Source: Candidatus Bipolaricaulota bacterium
Lineage (GTDB): Bacteria > Bipolaricaulota > Bipolaricaulia > UBA7950 > UBA9294
DNA: 64,000 nucleotides
Direction of reading: 5' to 3'
Assembly: GCA_028277345.1 (NCBI GenBank)
Contig: JANQGM010000019.1
Span: 161,822-225,821, forward strand
A program made the translations under genes and the position numbers. Numbering within the stretch: the first letter of the stretch is position 1; the number at the start of each line of letters is the position of its first letter. Positions 8,749 through 16,829 of this stretch are shown piece by piece. Below the pieces are notes generated by a model. The model did no database searches and was not told the DNA's origin. It worked only from the letters and a program-made list of their open reading frames with translations.

Positions 8749-9431
8749 CGGACCACCTCCAGAGACTGCTGCGCTGCGATGCGGCCATCGCGAAGGGTCA
8801 CGAGCAGATCGGCCATACCGGCGATATCGGGATTGTGCGTGACCACGAGGACGATCTTGTCGTCGTCAGCGAGTCCGCGCAGCAGATCGAGGATGCGCTC
8901 GCCTGTGCCTGTATCCAGATTGCCGGTGGGTTCATCCGCCAAGATCATGGCGGGTTCGTTGATCAGCGATCGGGCAATGGCCACGCGTTGTTGCTCGCCA
9001 CCGGACAGCTTCGATGGGCGGTGGTTCTTGCGATCTGCCAATCCGACGAGATCCAGAGCCTGTCGAGCGCGGGCGCTGGCATACTTGGCGGACTTGCCGC
9101 GAAGCAGCAGAGGAAGCCCGACGTTTTCCAGCGCCGTGAGATTTCCGACGAGGTTGTACTTCTGGAACACGAAGCCGATCTCGGAAGATCGAACGTCCGC
9201 GCGCTCGCGCGATGTCAACGTCGTGAGATCGCGCCCTTTGTATTCAACGGTCCCGGCCGTGGGAACATCCAAGCAGCCCGCCACATGAAGCAGCGTCGAT
9301 TTTCCGGAGCCTGAATGCCCCATGATGACGGAGAACTGAGTCGGAAGAAGCTGAAGGCTGACGCCGCGAAGGGCGTGGACTTGCGTTTCTCCCATCTCAT
9401 AGGTCTTCTGTACGTCGTGTAATGAGAGCAA
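8745..9431 (-). CDS. MacB/LolD-type ABC transporter ATP-binding protein
   Basis: A 228-residue ATPase with a full set of motifs: Walker A GHSGSGKST (about residue 36), Q-loop FVFQKYNLVGNLTALENV, signature LSGGEQQRVAIARS, Walker B ILADEPTGNLD, and H-loop VVTHN. The FQKYNL and ADEPTGNLD wording is typical of the LolD/MacB/FtsE subfamily, consistent with the FtsX-type permease encoded immediately downstream with a 4-nt overlap. It lies 9 nt after the exported-protein gene with AGGAGGTTCTC upstream of its ATG, so three genes form one minus-strand operon. Confidence 0.95.
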   Translation of the reverse strand: MLSLHDVQKTYEMGETQVHALRGVSLQLLPTQFSVIMGHSGSGKSTLLHVAGCLDVPTAGTVEYKGRDLTTLTSRERADVRSSEIGFVFQKYNLVGNLTALENVGLPLLLRGKSAKYASARARQALDLVGLADRKNHRPSKLSGGEQQRVAIARSLINEPAMILADEPTGNLDTGTGERILDLLRGLADDDKIVLVVTHNPDIAGMADLLVTLRDGRIAAQQSLEVVR

Positions 9432-9440
9432 GAGAACCTC

Positions 9441-10160
9441 CTACGGCTCGTAGATGAACTCGATCAATTCGATCTGACTGAAGCTTCGCATTTGGCGGTA
9501 GCCCTCATCCGCATTTTCTTCGGGTAGGCTGTCTGAGGCGTACTCCAACTCGAGGAAAGGGAAGATGGGGAGAAGATTGCGAATCCCAAGATCCACCGGC
9601 ATGGCCAGATTGATCTGAACGTTCGCGAAATCGGCATGCGTATAGGTTGCGTAAATGACGTCAAGCCCAGCGATCGCGCCCTCCTCTCCAACGATAAGGA
9701 ACCCGCCGTCCGGAAGGATGTACTCTCGCTGAGGCACAAGGATTTCATCATCAATGGCCGATAACGGCGATAGATTGACTGTCCCGCCGGAGCTTGTGGG
9801 AATGCCGAATCCCAGCCCTCTCAAGGGGATGCCGAAGAAACCGATGTTGACGCCGGCTAGAGGCACCGTGTTGGTGCTGGAGGATTCGATCCGGTACATG
9901 CCGTCCGCCTCAGGAACGATCTCTGTCGTTGTGGTGGAGACGCCGTCGACACCCTCGCGCGAAACGGTGTACGCGTATTTCAGGTAGCCGCCGGGATAGG
10001 CGCTCCCTCCGAAGAGATCGATTTCAGTCGTTCGTTCATTTCCTTGATGTGTCCCGCTGGGGGGCTGCGTTTGGGCAATGCCTTCGGAGACCCACACCGA
10101 GGTGAGCGCGCCGAGTAGCAGAAGGATCGCGGCGAGGCGCAGTAAGCGGTTGTTCTTCAT
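9441..10160 (-). CDS. Exported protein, first gene of the ABC exporter operon
   Basis: I do not recognise this 239-residue protein. It has a clear Sec signal peptide (Lys/Arg start, a hydrophobic run of about 16 residues, then SEGIAQTQ as a probable cleavage region). The mature part is predicted beta-rich, with YLKYAYTVSREGVDG near the start and no Cys. There is no membrane segment after the signal. It is the promoter-proximal gene of the operon with the MacB-like ATPase and permease, so it may be the periplasmic adaptor or cargo of that exporter. It does not show the helical hairpin and lipoyl motif of MacA-type adaptors. GGAGTGTCTG precedes the ATG. Confidence 0.75.
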   Translation of the reverse strand: MKNNRLLRLAAILLLLGALTSVWVSEGIAQTQPPSGTHQGNERTTEIDLFGGSAYPGGYLKYAYTVSREGVDGVSTTTTEIVPEADGMYRIESSSTNTVPLAGVNIGFFGIPLRGLGFGIPTSSGGTVNLSPLSAIDDEILVPQREYILPDGGFLIVGEEGAIAGLDVIYATYTHADFANVQINLAMPVDLGIRNLLPIFPFLELEYASDSLPEENADEGYRQMRSFSQIELIEFIYEP

Positions 10161-10282
10161 CAGACACTCCTTGTCAATCCGTTAGGTTGTTGGGTGATCG
10201 CGACAGCCATTCACCGAACCCTAGACGAGGCGATTGAAGGAGGGCCGACATTCTGTTGTCAGAAATGTGAAGAGTCGAAAGC

Positions 10283-10939
10283 TCAGTTGCCGTTTTGTAG
10301 ACGCGCGAGAATCCGATCGGAGTACTCGGGGTAAAGGTGGCGGATGCAATCGCTACAAATGCCGTGAGATACGGCTGATGGGAAGGCATGTTGGAAACTC
10401 TCATCGACAGACACCCATCGCTCGTGAGCGAATTTCAACCGTAGGCAGTTCGAGCACAGCACAACCGATTGATCCGCGTGGGATGACGACGGAAGCGAGC
10501 GCCGGAGTTCCTCCACAAGGGCCGACTCTCCGCTGGCGTTGTCGAGTGCTCCCCCTAGGTCGATAACGATGCCGCGAAGCCTCGCCGGATGTCCATTCGG
10601 CGTGCGTTCGAGGATCATGCCTCGATCCATATACCAGGTGTAGTCGCCGTCTGCCCGTTGAATGCGGTAGTCGATCTGATACAACGGAGCGCGGCCTTCG
10701 AGGTGGTCGCGCATGGCCTGCAGGGTGCGTTCGGCATCATCCGGATGAACGAGGTCCATGTAGGCTTGATATCCGGCCCCGCGAAACGACTTCGGGGGAT
10801 AGCCGAGCATGGTGACCTTGCGATCGCTGGCGATCACTCGATTGTCGATCACATCCCACTCCCACCAAGCGAATTGGGACGTTTCCAGAACCTCGTAAAG
10901 AAGTCGGTGAAGATCGTCAAGCGCATACGTTCCCATCAT
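10283..10939 (-). CDS. PAS domain protein with C-terminal CxxC...CxxC tail
   Basis: A 218-residue protein. Residues about 15-135 form a PAS_3-type sensor domain (FAWWEWDVIDNRVIASDRK, then YMDLVHPDDAERTLQAM and YRIQRADGDYTWYMDRG). The last 60 residues hold CSNCLRLKF and, about 30 residues later, SHGICSDCIRHLYPEY. This paired CxxC module often ends PAS or response-regulator proteins and is probably a zinc site. There is no kinase, GGDEF or helix-turn-helix domain, so its output is unknown. GGAGG sits immediately upstream of ATG-ATG (10939 and 10936). The longer frame back to 11473 would run under the esterase gene and is rejected. Confidence 0.8.
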   Translation of the reverse strand: MMGTYALDDLHRLLYEVLETSQFAWWEWDVIDNRVIASDRKVTMLGYPPKSFRGAGYQAYMDLVHPDDAERTLQAMRDHLEGRAPLYQIDYRIQRADGDYTWYMDRGMILERTPNGHPARLRGIVIDLGGALDNASGESALVEELRRSLPSSSHADQSVVLCSNCLRLKFAHERWVSVDESFQHAFPSAVSHGICSDCIRHLYPEYSDRILARLQNGN

Positions 10940-10999
10940 TCCTCCAAACACACTATACGATGGATTGCCTTCCAAGATGGCGCGAACTAGGATGATGCT

Positions 11000-11896
11000 G
11001 TGAAGGCGAACGCTCGATGGAGGCTGTTTCAGAAACTGGCAAAGGCGGTGTGCTTGGCCGTCCTCGTGGCCGCGTTTTGCTCGGAGACATCGTTGGGGCA
11101 TCGGGTGTTGCGCGATATAGCCTACGCCGACGTCGATGGACATACGCTGTGGCTTGATCTGTATCTCCCAGACCCCGTCCCTCAGACGATGGTTCCGCTT
11201 GTGGTTTGGGTTCATGGCGGGGGGTGGCGGAATGGGTCGAAGGACGATACCTATGCTCCCCCAACGCTGGGCGAGGCGTATGCCGTGGCCAGTATCAACT
11301 ACCGCCTCTCGGGCGTCGCGCCGTTCCCTGCACAAATTCACGACGTCAAGGCGGCGGTTCGCTGGCTCCGCGCCCATGCAGAGCAGTATGGATTCGATCC
11401 CGAACGCTTCGGTGCCTGGGGAGCCTCGGCAGGAGGGCATCTGGTCGCCTTGCTGGGCGTCTCGTGCGGTCACCCCGACCTAGAGGGGACGGTCGGTGAG
11501 CATCTTGACCAATCCAGCTGCGTTCAAGCGGTGTGCGACTTCTTCGGTACGACCGACTTCTTCACCCTCGTGGAGCAACGCGGATTGGGAGAGAATCGGC
11601 GGATCATGGCGGAGGACCTGTTGCTCGGCGGACGGGTTGAGGCCCTTCCCGAACTGGCTTCCTTGGCCAGTCCGAGTTCCCATGTGCATGCGCAGGCGCC
11701 TCCATTCCTGATCTTGCATGGATCCGAGGATCCTGTCGTGCCGGTCGGTCAGTCCATCGGCTTTGCCTCCGCCCTCCAAGGGGCAGGCGGGCGTGTCGAG
11801 CTTGTGATTGTCGACGGCGCCGGCCATGGCTTCTCCCGCGATCATCTCGTCCACGTGAAACCGTTCTTCGATCTCTGGCTCAGGAAGGCGGAGTAA
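11000..11896 (+). CDS. Secreted alpha/beta-hydrolase (esterase/lipase)
   Basis: A 298-residue protein starting at GTG with AGGA 9 nt upstream. An N-terminal hydrophobic segment (about residues 12-30) reads as a signal peptide. The fold is alpha/beta-hydrolase of the BD-FAE/HSL-like esterase group: HGGGW supplies the oxyanion hole, GASAGG holds the nucleophilic Ser, HGSEDPVVP the acid and GAGHGF the His. NYRLSGVAPFPAQIHDVKAA is typical of the family. It probably cleaves esters outside the cytoplasm, with unknown natural substrate. It diverges from the PAS gene with only 60 bp between the two starts. Confidence 0.88.
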   Translation: MKANARWRLFQKLAKAVCLAVLVAAFCSETSLGHRVLRDIAYADVDGHTLWLDLYLPDPVPQTMVPLVVWVHGGGWRNGSKDDTYAPPTLGEAYAVASINYRLSGVAPFPAQIHDVKAAVRWLRAHAEQYGFDPERFGAWGASAGGHLVALLGVSCGHPDLEGTVGEHLDQSSCVQAVCDFFGTTDFFTLVEQRGLGENRRIMAEDLLLGGRVEALPELASLASPSSHVHAQAPPFLILHGSEDPVVPVGQSIGFASALQGAGGRVELVIVDGAGHGFSRDHLVHVKPFFDLWLRKAE

Positions 11897-12128
11897 GCTT
11901 CTGTAGGACACGGCTGACGGTCCGGCAGCGGCCGACGATTGCGCGCGGTCAGCAGCACGGAAGCACTCGCTGAAGCAGGCCACCCCTTCGAGTACAATCA
12001 GTTTCAGCAGCCGCATCATCTATCTGAACAGCCACGTTGTGGCGAAGTCCTCTTTTGTCCGTGCGACTCCGTCTCATCAGACAACGACACAAACGCTTTC
12101 TCTCAACCTGGAAATCCGGGAGGTTACG

Positions 12129-12455
12129 ATGTCGGAAGTCCAAATCAAAGTTGCAAAACGAGCAGTCTACGAAGACCTCATTCAGGACTACGTGAATGCC
12201 GAACGGTTCCCAAATGGTTTCAGCGCATGTCCTCGATTCGAGGAGGGCCAGACGTTCCGTGCTCAATGGCCGAAGAAGCCCGAAGGGTTTCCCTGCGACT
12301 GGGCGTGGGCGGACATCCAACGTGCGGTCGCCATGATTGGTTTCGGAGCGAATCCTCCTTGGATCAATCGTCCAGGGACGACTGTGATCTGCTGCAACGA
12401 CGGGTTGCGTCCGGTCACGTTCGTTGTCGAGCGCGTCGAAGGAGAGGGAGCATGA
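12129..12455 (+). CDS. TIGR04076 family protein, copy 1 of the tandem array
   Basis: A 108-residue protein of the TIGR04076 family, which has no assigned biochemical function. Family features seen are a start ending in KVAKRAVYEDL, a Cys followed by FEEGQTF, then PEGFPCDWAWADI and the C-terminal CCNDGLRPVTF. The conserved Cys residues suggest a metal or redox site, but that is inference. GGGAGG precedes the ATG. The stop overlaps the next copy by ATGA. The 230 bp upstream contain no other gene that I can support. Confidence 0.85.
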   Translation: MSEVQIKVAKRAVYEDLIQDYVNAERFPNGFSACPRFEEGQTFRAQWPKKPEGFPCDWAWADIQRAVAMIGFGANPPWINRPGTTVICCNDGLRPVTFVVERVEGEGA

Positions 12456-12781
12456 CCATCAGGATCACCGTCGTTCGAAAGGCCTGCTACGAAGACCTTC
12501 AAGCGGCCCATTGGGATTTCGAGCGATTTCCCAAAGGAGGAGCGTGTCGGTTGTTTGAGGAAGGGCAATCCTGGCAGATCGCCGGATGGCCGGACATGCC
12601 GGAGGGCTTCCCCTGCAATTCAGCATGGGCGGACATTCGAGACGATGTCGCCACCGTTGCGTTCGGTGGAAGCCAACCGTGGATATCTGGAGAGGGCAAA
12701 GCGATGACCTGCTGCAACGATGGATTTCGTCCGGTTAGCTTTCTGGTCGAGCGAATGGATTCCGGAGAGGAGAGCGCATGA
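12452..12781 (+). CDS. TIGR04076 family protein, copy 2 of the tandem array
   Basis: A 109-residue paralogue of the preceding gene, aligned over its full length: ITVVRKACYEDL at the start, CRLFEEGQSW, PEGFPCNSAWADI, and CCNDGFRPVSF near the end. It diverges from copy 1 at many positions, so this is not a recent duplication. AGGAGAGGGAGC precedes the ATG, which sits in the ATGA overlap with copy 1. Its own stop overlaps copy 3 in the same way. A longer in-frame start at 11939 would run through copy 1 and is rejected. Confidence 0.85.
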   Translation: MTIRITVVRKACYEDLQAAHWDFERFPKGGACRLFEEGQSWQIAGWPDMPEGFPCNSAWADIRDDVATVAFGGSQPWISGEGKAMTCCNDGFRPVSFLVERMDSGEESA

Positions 12782-13077
12782 AGGCGCGAATCACCGTCAT
12801 CAAGAAGGCATTTCACAAGGACATTGTCGATCAATACTTCCCGCAGTTGGTGGAGCAGGCCTCCATCTGCACCGTTTTTGAGGAGGGAGAGGCCTACGAG
12901 GTCGAAGGCCCGTTCCCGTCCAAGCCCGAGGGATTCTGCGACTGGGCATGGACGGACATTCACAAGACCGTCGCCCTGACGATGATGGGGGCGAATCCGA
13001 CGCCGGGCACGGAGTTTTCTTGTTGCAGCGATGGCCTGCGACCGGTGACCTTCCGCATCCAACGCATCAAGGAGTAA
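12778..13077 (+). CDS. TIGR04076 family protein, copy 3 of the tandem array
   Basis: A 99-residue third paralogue: ITVIKKAFHKDIVDQY, CTVFEEGEAYEV, KPEGFCDWAWTDIHK and CCSDGLRPVTF. It is slightly shorter than copies 1 and 2 in the middle loop before the CC motif. GGAGAGGAGAGC precedes the ATG in the ATGA overlap. After its TAA a fourth copy begins 2 bp downstream but is broken. Array members may form hetero-oligomers, since the copies are strictly coupled in translation. That is inference. Confidence 0.85.
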   Translation: MKARITVIKKAFHKDIVDQYFPQLVEQASICTVFEEGEAYEVEGPFPSKPEGFCDWAWTDIHKTVALTMMGANPTPGTEFSCCSDGLRPVTFRIQRIKE

Positions 13078-13079
13078 GC

Positions 13080-13160
13080 ATGGCGCGCGCGAAGATCACG
13101 GTGCTGAAGACGACGTTCCATCAGGATTTGGTTGACGACTACCTGAAGAACGAGACGTAG
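13080..13160 (+). pseudogene. TIGR04076 copy 4, truncated after 26 codons
   Basis: An ATG 2 bp after the stop of copy 3, with AAGGAG at the end of that gene, opens a 26-codon frame. Its residues (ARAKITVLKTTFHQDLVDDY) align with the N-terminus of the three full copies. A TAG follows at 13158-13160, and no later frame before the MFS gene continues the family. This is either a fossil of a fourth copy or a short peptide kept for coupling. It is too short to hold any of the conserved Cys motifs. Confidence 0.7.
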
Positions 13161-13191
13161 TCCCCTTACGCAACGGAAAGGTAGGAGCTTC

Positions 13192-14496
13192 ATGGAACGC
13201 CCGGTAGAACCATCGGCGGCTAGGTCGGATTGGATTTCGCGATTTCCCCTTTATTACGGATGGGTCATTCTCGGCGTCGGCACGCTGGGGATTGTGATGA
13301 CGGGCCCGGGGCAAACCTTCGTGGTCTCGATGTTCATCGAGCCGCTCATTCGCGACCTCGGACTCAGCCGATCCGCCATCAGCACGCTCTATATGATTGG
13401 AACACTGGGGAATGCCGTCCTTCTTCAACTGTTGGGTGTCGGGCGAATCATCGACCGCCGCGGTCCTCGCCGGGTCGCCGTTGTCAGCGCCATTTTGTTG
13501 GCGTGCGCGTGCTTCTATATGGCCACGGTTTCGGCGGCATGGATGCTCGTTCTCGGATTCATGGCGCTGCGTTTCTTTGGACAGGGAAGCCTGAACCTGG
13601 TTTCCAGCACGATGATCAACATGTGGTGGGTTCGCCGCCGAGGCACGGTGCGCGGCGCGTCCGGAATTGCCAGTTCCGCGATCGTCGGCGTCCTGCCGGG
13701 GATTGTCATGATGCTGATCGGAGCTGTCGGCTGGCGCTCGGCCTATGCGGTGCTTGGCGGCGCATTGCTCGTGGTGATGGTTCCGGTGGCCGCCGCCCTC
13801 TATCGCCGCCGTCCGGAAGATCACGGTCTCCTACCGGATGGCGGTGCACCGAAGGTGGTGCCCAAGCGGCAAGCGCTCGATTCAAATCTTGACTACACCC
13901 TGGCACAAGCGCTTCGAACGCCGCTTTTCTGGGTGTTGTCCTGCGGCATTGCCTCGATGTCCATGCTCGGCACCGGGCTCATTTTCCACATGGAGAGTAT
14001 CGTGACCGACCAGGAACTGGCGGCCTCCGTTGCCGCCGCGGTGTTCGTGCCCATCGGCATGGTGCAGGCCGTGCTTCGGCTGCCTGTCGGATTTCTTGTG
14101 GACCATGTCTCACCGAAACTCGTACTCACCGGGGCTCTCGTGCTTCAAGCCGCCGTGCTCTGGATGGCGACGAGGTTGATCTCGACGACCAGTGCGATGG
14201 TGTACGGCGGCGTCTTCGGAGCCATGCAAGTGGGCTGGGGCGCCGCCGGCGCGGTGATGTGGGCCAAGTATTACGGACGTGCGCATCTCGGCAGCATCAG
14301 TGGCGCCGGTATGTCCATCGCCATCGTCGGATCCGCGCTCGGTCCCATGGCGATGGGGCTGGCTCGCGATCTCATGGGAACGTATTCGACCTTCTGTAAC
14401 CTGGCCGCCTTCATTCCCCTTGGATTGGCGGTTGCCGCTGCTCTCGTACGTCCGCCGACGGACAAGGATGGCAGGGGAGCGGATGCCGCCACTTGA
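13192..14496 (+). CDS. MFS transporter (OFA-like)
   Basis: A 434-residue integral membrane protein with about 12 hydrophobic segments. FPLYYGWVILGVGTLGIVMTGPGQ at the N-terminus, RIIDRRGPRR after the second helix (MFS motif A) and VDHVSPKLVL in the second half are typical of oxalate/formate-antiporter-like and monocarboxylate-like carriers. The substrate cannot be assigned. AGGTAGGAGC precedes the ATG. It follows the TIGR04076 array by about 30 bp and may share its transcript. A TIGR04076-MFS link would be informative if found elsewhere. Confidence 0.9.
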   Translation: MERPVEPSAARSDWISRFPLYYGWVILGVGTLGIVMTGPGQTFVVSMFIEPLIRDLGLSRSAISTLYMIGTLGNAVLLQLLGVGRIIDRRGPRRVAVVSAILLACACFYMATVSAAWMLVLGFMALRFFGQGSLNLVSSTMINMWWVRRRGTVRGASGIASSAIVGVLPGIVMMLIGAVGWRSAYAVLGGALLVVMVPVAAALYRRRPEDHGLLPDGGAPKVVPKRQALDSNLDYTLAQALRTPLFWVLSCGIASMSMLGTGLIFHMESIVTDQELAASVAAAVFVPIGMVQAVLRLPVGFLVDHVSPKLVLTGALVLQAAVLWMATRLISTTSAMVYGGVFGAMQVGWGAAGAVMWAKYYGRAHLGSISGAGMSIAIVGSALGPMAMGLARDLMGTYSTFCNLAAFIPLGLAVAAALVRPPTDKDGRGADAAT

Positions 14497-14522
14497 GCGA
14501 ATGGCCATGATCACCGTCTCGT

Positions 14523-14550
14523 TTGATTCCCTCACCTCGCGGCGTATACT
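14523..14550 (+). promoter_or_regulatory. Sigma-70-like promoter before the small ORF and GNAT-APH operon
   Basis: TTGATT at 14523-14528, a 16-nt spacer and TATACT at 14545-14550. Transcription would start near 14557, about 55 nt before the 21-residue ORF and about 215 nt before the GNAT gene. Confidence 0.5.
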
Positions 14551-14610
14551 CGGTTCCATTGTCGACGCAACGAAGCATTCATCGCCAACGGACGAGCAAA
14601 GGAGGAGCCA

Positions 14611-14676
14611 ATGACCTTGAACGAACACATCAAAGACGCTGGGAATTCGCTCCTGGATTGCCGAACGATCGCCTAA
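14611..14676 (+). CDS. Possible 21-residue peptide (leader?)
   Basis: A 22-codon frame, MTLNEHIKDAGNSLLDCRTIA, with a strong ribosome binding site (AAAGGAGGAGCC, 5 nt before ATG) and a credible promoter upstream. I recognise no family. It precedes the GNAT gene by 97 bp, and that gap contains the palindrome GAGCGA-aa-TCGCTC at about 14707-14720. A regulatory leader, a small protein, or the start of a gene lost by deletion are all possible. The quality of the ribosome binding site is the main support. Confidence 0.4.
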   Translation: MTLNEHIKDAGNSLLDCRTIA

Positions 14677-14773
14677 ACGCGTTCGTTACCCGTTGACATC
14701 CACCTGAGCGAAATCGCTCTCATCACCCCTCTGCGCGCGTGGCACGCCGTGCGCGATGTCTCAAGGAGTAAAT

Positions 14774-15799
14774 ATGCTTTTCGATCCATGCATGAACTGG
14801 AGTTTGCGTTCGGCGACGTCCGATGATTTGGACGGAATCTGCGACGTGATTCACGAGTATTCAAAGGCGATTCACGGCATTGGAAATGATTCCAAGCGTG
14901 CCGTGGAGCTGACATGGGGACAACCCGGGTTTGACGTTGATCGGGATACGCGTGTGGCTGAGCTTTCGGATGGCCGTATTGTCGGATATGGCGAGATTGA
15001 GGATCTGGAAGAGCCCCACGCCAAGATCGCCGGTTGGCTGCGTGTTCATCCGGACTGCAACGGCCGGGGACTCGAATCCGAACTCTTGGCATGGTGCGAG
15101 GCCCGTGCCATACAGAGCGTCAAGCTCGCTCCCGAGCACCTCCGTGTGACGCTGGGATTTGGCGTTCCGGAAAGCGATTCCTTCCTTAATGAACTGCTCG
15201 CGAAGGACGACTATGGATTGATTCGCCATTTTTGGCGGATGGTTATTGAGTTGGATCACGACATCCCAGAACCGGCGTGGCCGGCCGGAGTAACGGTTCG
15301 CACGTTCGTGCTCTCAGAAGACTTAGAAGCCATGGTTCGCGCCTCGCGGGATTCGTTTCAGGATCATTGGGGGCATGTGGACACGCCGTTTGAGGAAGAA
15401 CTCGAGATGTGGGATCACTGGATTCGCAACGATCCCCGCTTCGATCCCGGCTTGACGTTTTTAGCCATCGCCGACGATGAGATTGTTGGGTTCTCTTCGT
15501 GCGATCCGATGAATGCGGAAGATCCGAAAATGGGATTTATCGATGTGTTGGGCGTTCGCCGCGCCTGGCGGCGGCGGGGGATTGCGATGGCGCTGCTGCA
15601 TCACACGTTCCGAGAATTTAAGAAGCGAGGACAAGAACGGGTCGGACTGGGGGTGGACGCAACCAGTTTGACGGGAGCGAATCGCGTCTACGAAACGGCG
15701 GGGATGAAACCGGTTCGTCAGATCAATGTGTATGAGAAGGAACTGCGCGCCGGCGTCGATCCGAGCTTGCGAGATCTGGAGGAGGGCGAGAACGCATGA
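14774..15799 (+). CDS. Two-domain GNAT N-acetyltransferase
   Basis: A 341-residue protein with two GNAT folds. The N-terminal one (about residues 5-165) looks degenerate at the CoA loop (HPDCNGRGLESELLAW). The C-terminal one is intact, with LGVRRAWRRRGIAMALLHH and GVDATSLTGANRVYETAGM. Tandem GNAT enzymes of this kind include mycothiol-synthase-like and Eis-like proteins, but I see nothing to fix the substrate. The ATG at 14774 has AAGGAG 5 nt upstream, better than the earlier in-frame ATG at 14756. The stop overlaps the phosphotransferase start by ATGA, so an acetyltransferase and a kinase are made together. Confidence 0.85.
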   Translation: MLFDPCMNWSLRSATSDDLDGICDVIHEYSKAIHGIGNDSKRAVELTWGQPGFDVDRDTRVAELSDGRIVGYGEIEDLEEPHAKIAGWLRVHPDCNGRGLESELLAWCEARAIQSVKLAPEHLRVTLGFGVPESDSFLNELLAKDDYGLIRHFWRMVIELDHDIPEPAWPAGVTVRTFVLSEDLEAMVRASRDSFQDHWGHVDTPFEEELEMWDHWIRNDPRFDPGLTFLAIADDEIVGFSSCDPMNAEDPKMGFIDVLGVRRAWRRRGIAMALLHHTFREFKKRGQERVGLGVDATSLTGANRVYETAGMKPVRQINVYEKELRAGVDPSLRDLEEGENA

Positions 15800-16818
15800 A
15801 ACCCCTCCATGATCTGACCACCATTGGGCGAGGGCGCCGTTTGCGTCCCATCGTGGAAGCCCTACTCGCGGAGTATGGCGTCGTTGCTTCGAAACTGAAG
15901 CAGATTACCGAGGCCAGCAACACGATCTTTAAGGTGACTGATGCCCGACGAAAGCAGTACGTGCTGCGGATCGCGGCGCCCAAGAGTTGTCATGGACCTG
16001 ACGAGATGCGATCGGAAGTGGCCTGGCTTCAGGCGTTGGCAGAAGAAACGGATATCGGTTGCCCCGCGCCGGTCGTTCGGCTGGACGGCGGTTATATCAC
16101 TGAGCTCAGTGCTCCCGAAGAAGATGTTAAGCTCAGCAGTTCACTCTTCCGATGGGTTCCCGGACGGATGCTTGACGAGGTGTTAACGCTGGAGAACGTG
16201 TCCCGCCAAGGGATGCTGATGGCTCGGCTTCACCAGCATGCCGGATCGTTTTCTCCGCCAGCCGGATTCCGCATTCGGACCTACGATACCGTCTTCCCCT
16301 ACGCCGCGCCGGGATACGCTGGGATCGAACCGCTCGTGCTGTTTGATGAAGGTCCGGCGGCACCGCTCGGTGCCGGCCGGCGCGCCGTTTTCGAGAATGC
16401 GTACGACAGGGTCGCAGGGGAGTTCGAAGGACTGATGCAATCCGGAGAGCGTCTGCGCGTCATTCACAACGATCTGCACGTTTGGAACGTCAAGGTGACG
16501 CGGAGCGGCATCTTCGCCCTCGATTTCGAAGACATGATGTGGGGCTTCCCGATCCAGGATATCGCGACGACGCTCTATTACTACCGATGGCGCGATGACT
16601 ATGAGGAGCTGTTGGGAGCCTTTCGCAGCGGGTATGAAGGTGTCCGGGAGTGGCCGCAATCCCACCGAGGCCAAATCGATGTGCTCATCATGGGACGGGC
16701 GTTGTTGCTGGCTAACTTTATTGCGGTGTCCAAGGATTCCGAGGACATCGCCTTCGCACCCGACTACTTGAAGCGTGTCGAGGAGCGGCTTCGAGGCATT
16801 CTCCAAAGCAAGGTGTAG
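15796..16818 (+). CDS. Aminoglycoside-phosphotransferase-fold kinase
   Basis: A 340-residue APH/choline-kinase-like protein. The N-lobe has ITEASNTIFKVTDARRKQYVLRI with the ATP-binding Lys equivalent. The C-lobe has VIHNDLHVWNVKV (catalytic Asp, with the metal-binding Asn) and IFALDFEDMMWG (Brenner-type metal Asp). Members phosphorylate antibiotics, homoserine, choline, thioribose or sugars. The closing LYYYRWRDDYEELLGAFRSGYEG is typical of the Ser/Thr-kinase YihE/HSK2-like branch. I would not call it a resistance gene from sequence alone. It is coupled by ATGA to the two-domain GNAT gene. Confidence 0.85.
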   Translation: MKPLHDLTTIGRGRRLRPIVEALLAEYGVVASKLKQITEASNTIFKVTDARRKQYVLRIAAPKSCHGPDEMRSEVAWLQALAEETDIGCPAPVVRLDGGYITELSAPEEDVKLSSSLFRWVPGRMLDEVLTLENVSRQGMLMARLHQHAGSFSPPAGFRIRTYDTVFPYAAPGYAGIEPLVLFDEGPAAPLGAGRRAVFENAYDRVAGEFEGLMQSGERLRVIHNDLHVWNVKVTRSGIFALDFEDMMWGFPIQDIATTLYYYRWRDDYEELLGAFRSGYEGVREWPQSHRGQIDVLIMGRALLLANFIAVSKDSEDIAFAPDYLKRVEERLRGILQSKV

Positions 16819-16829
16819 AATCTAGGACC

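Noticed and set aside
10940..11473. N-terminal extension of the PAS protein
   Set aside because: The frame stays open upstream of 10939 but there runs antisense to the esterase gene. GGAGG immediately before ATG-ATG and PAS homology place the start at 10939/10936.
15796..16818. Antibiotic resistance determinant (aminoglycoside kinase beside an acetyltransferase)
   Set aside because: The fold is shared by many metabolic kinases, and no residues specific to known resistance enzymes were recognised. The neighbourhood is not a mobile cassette.
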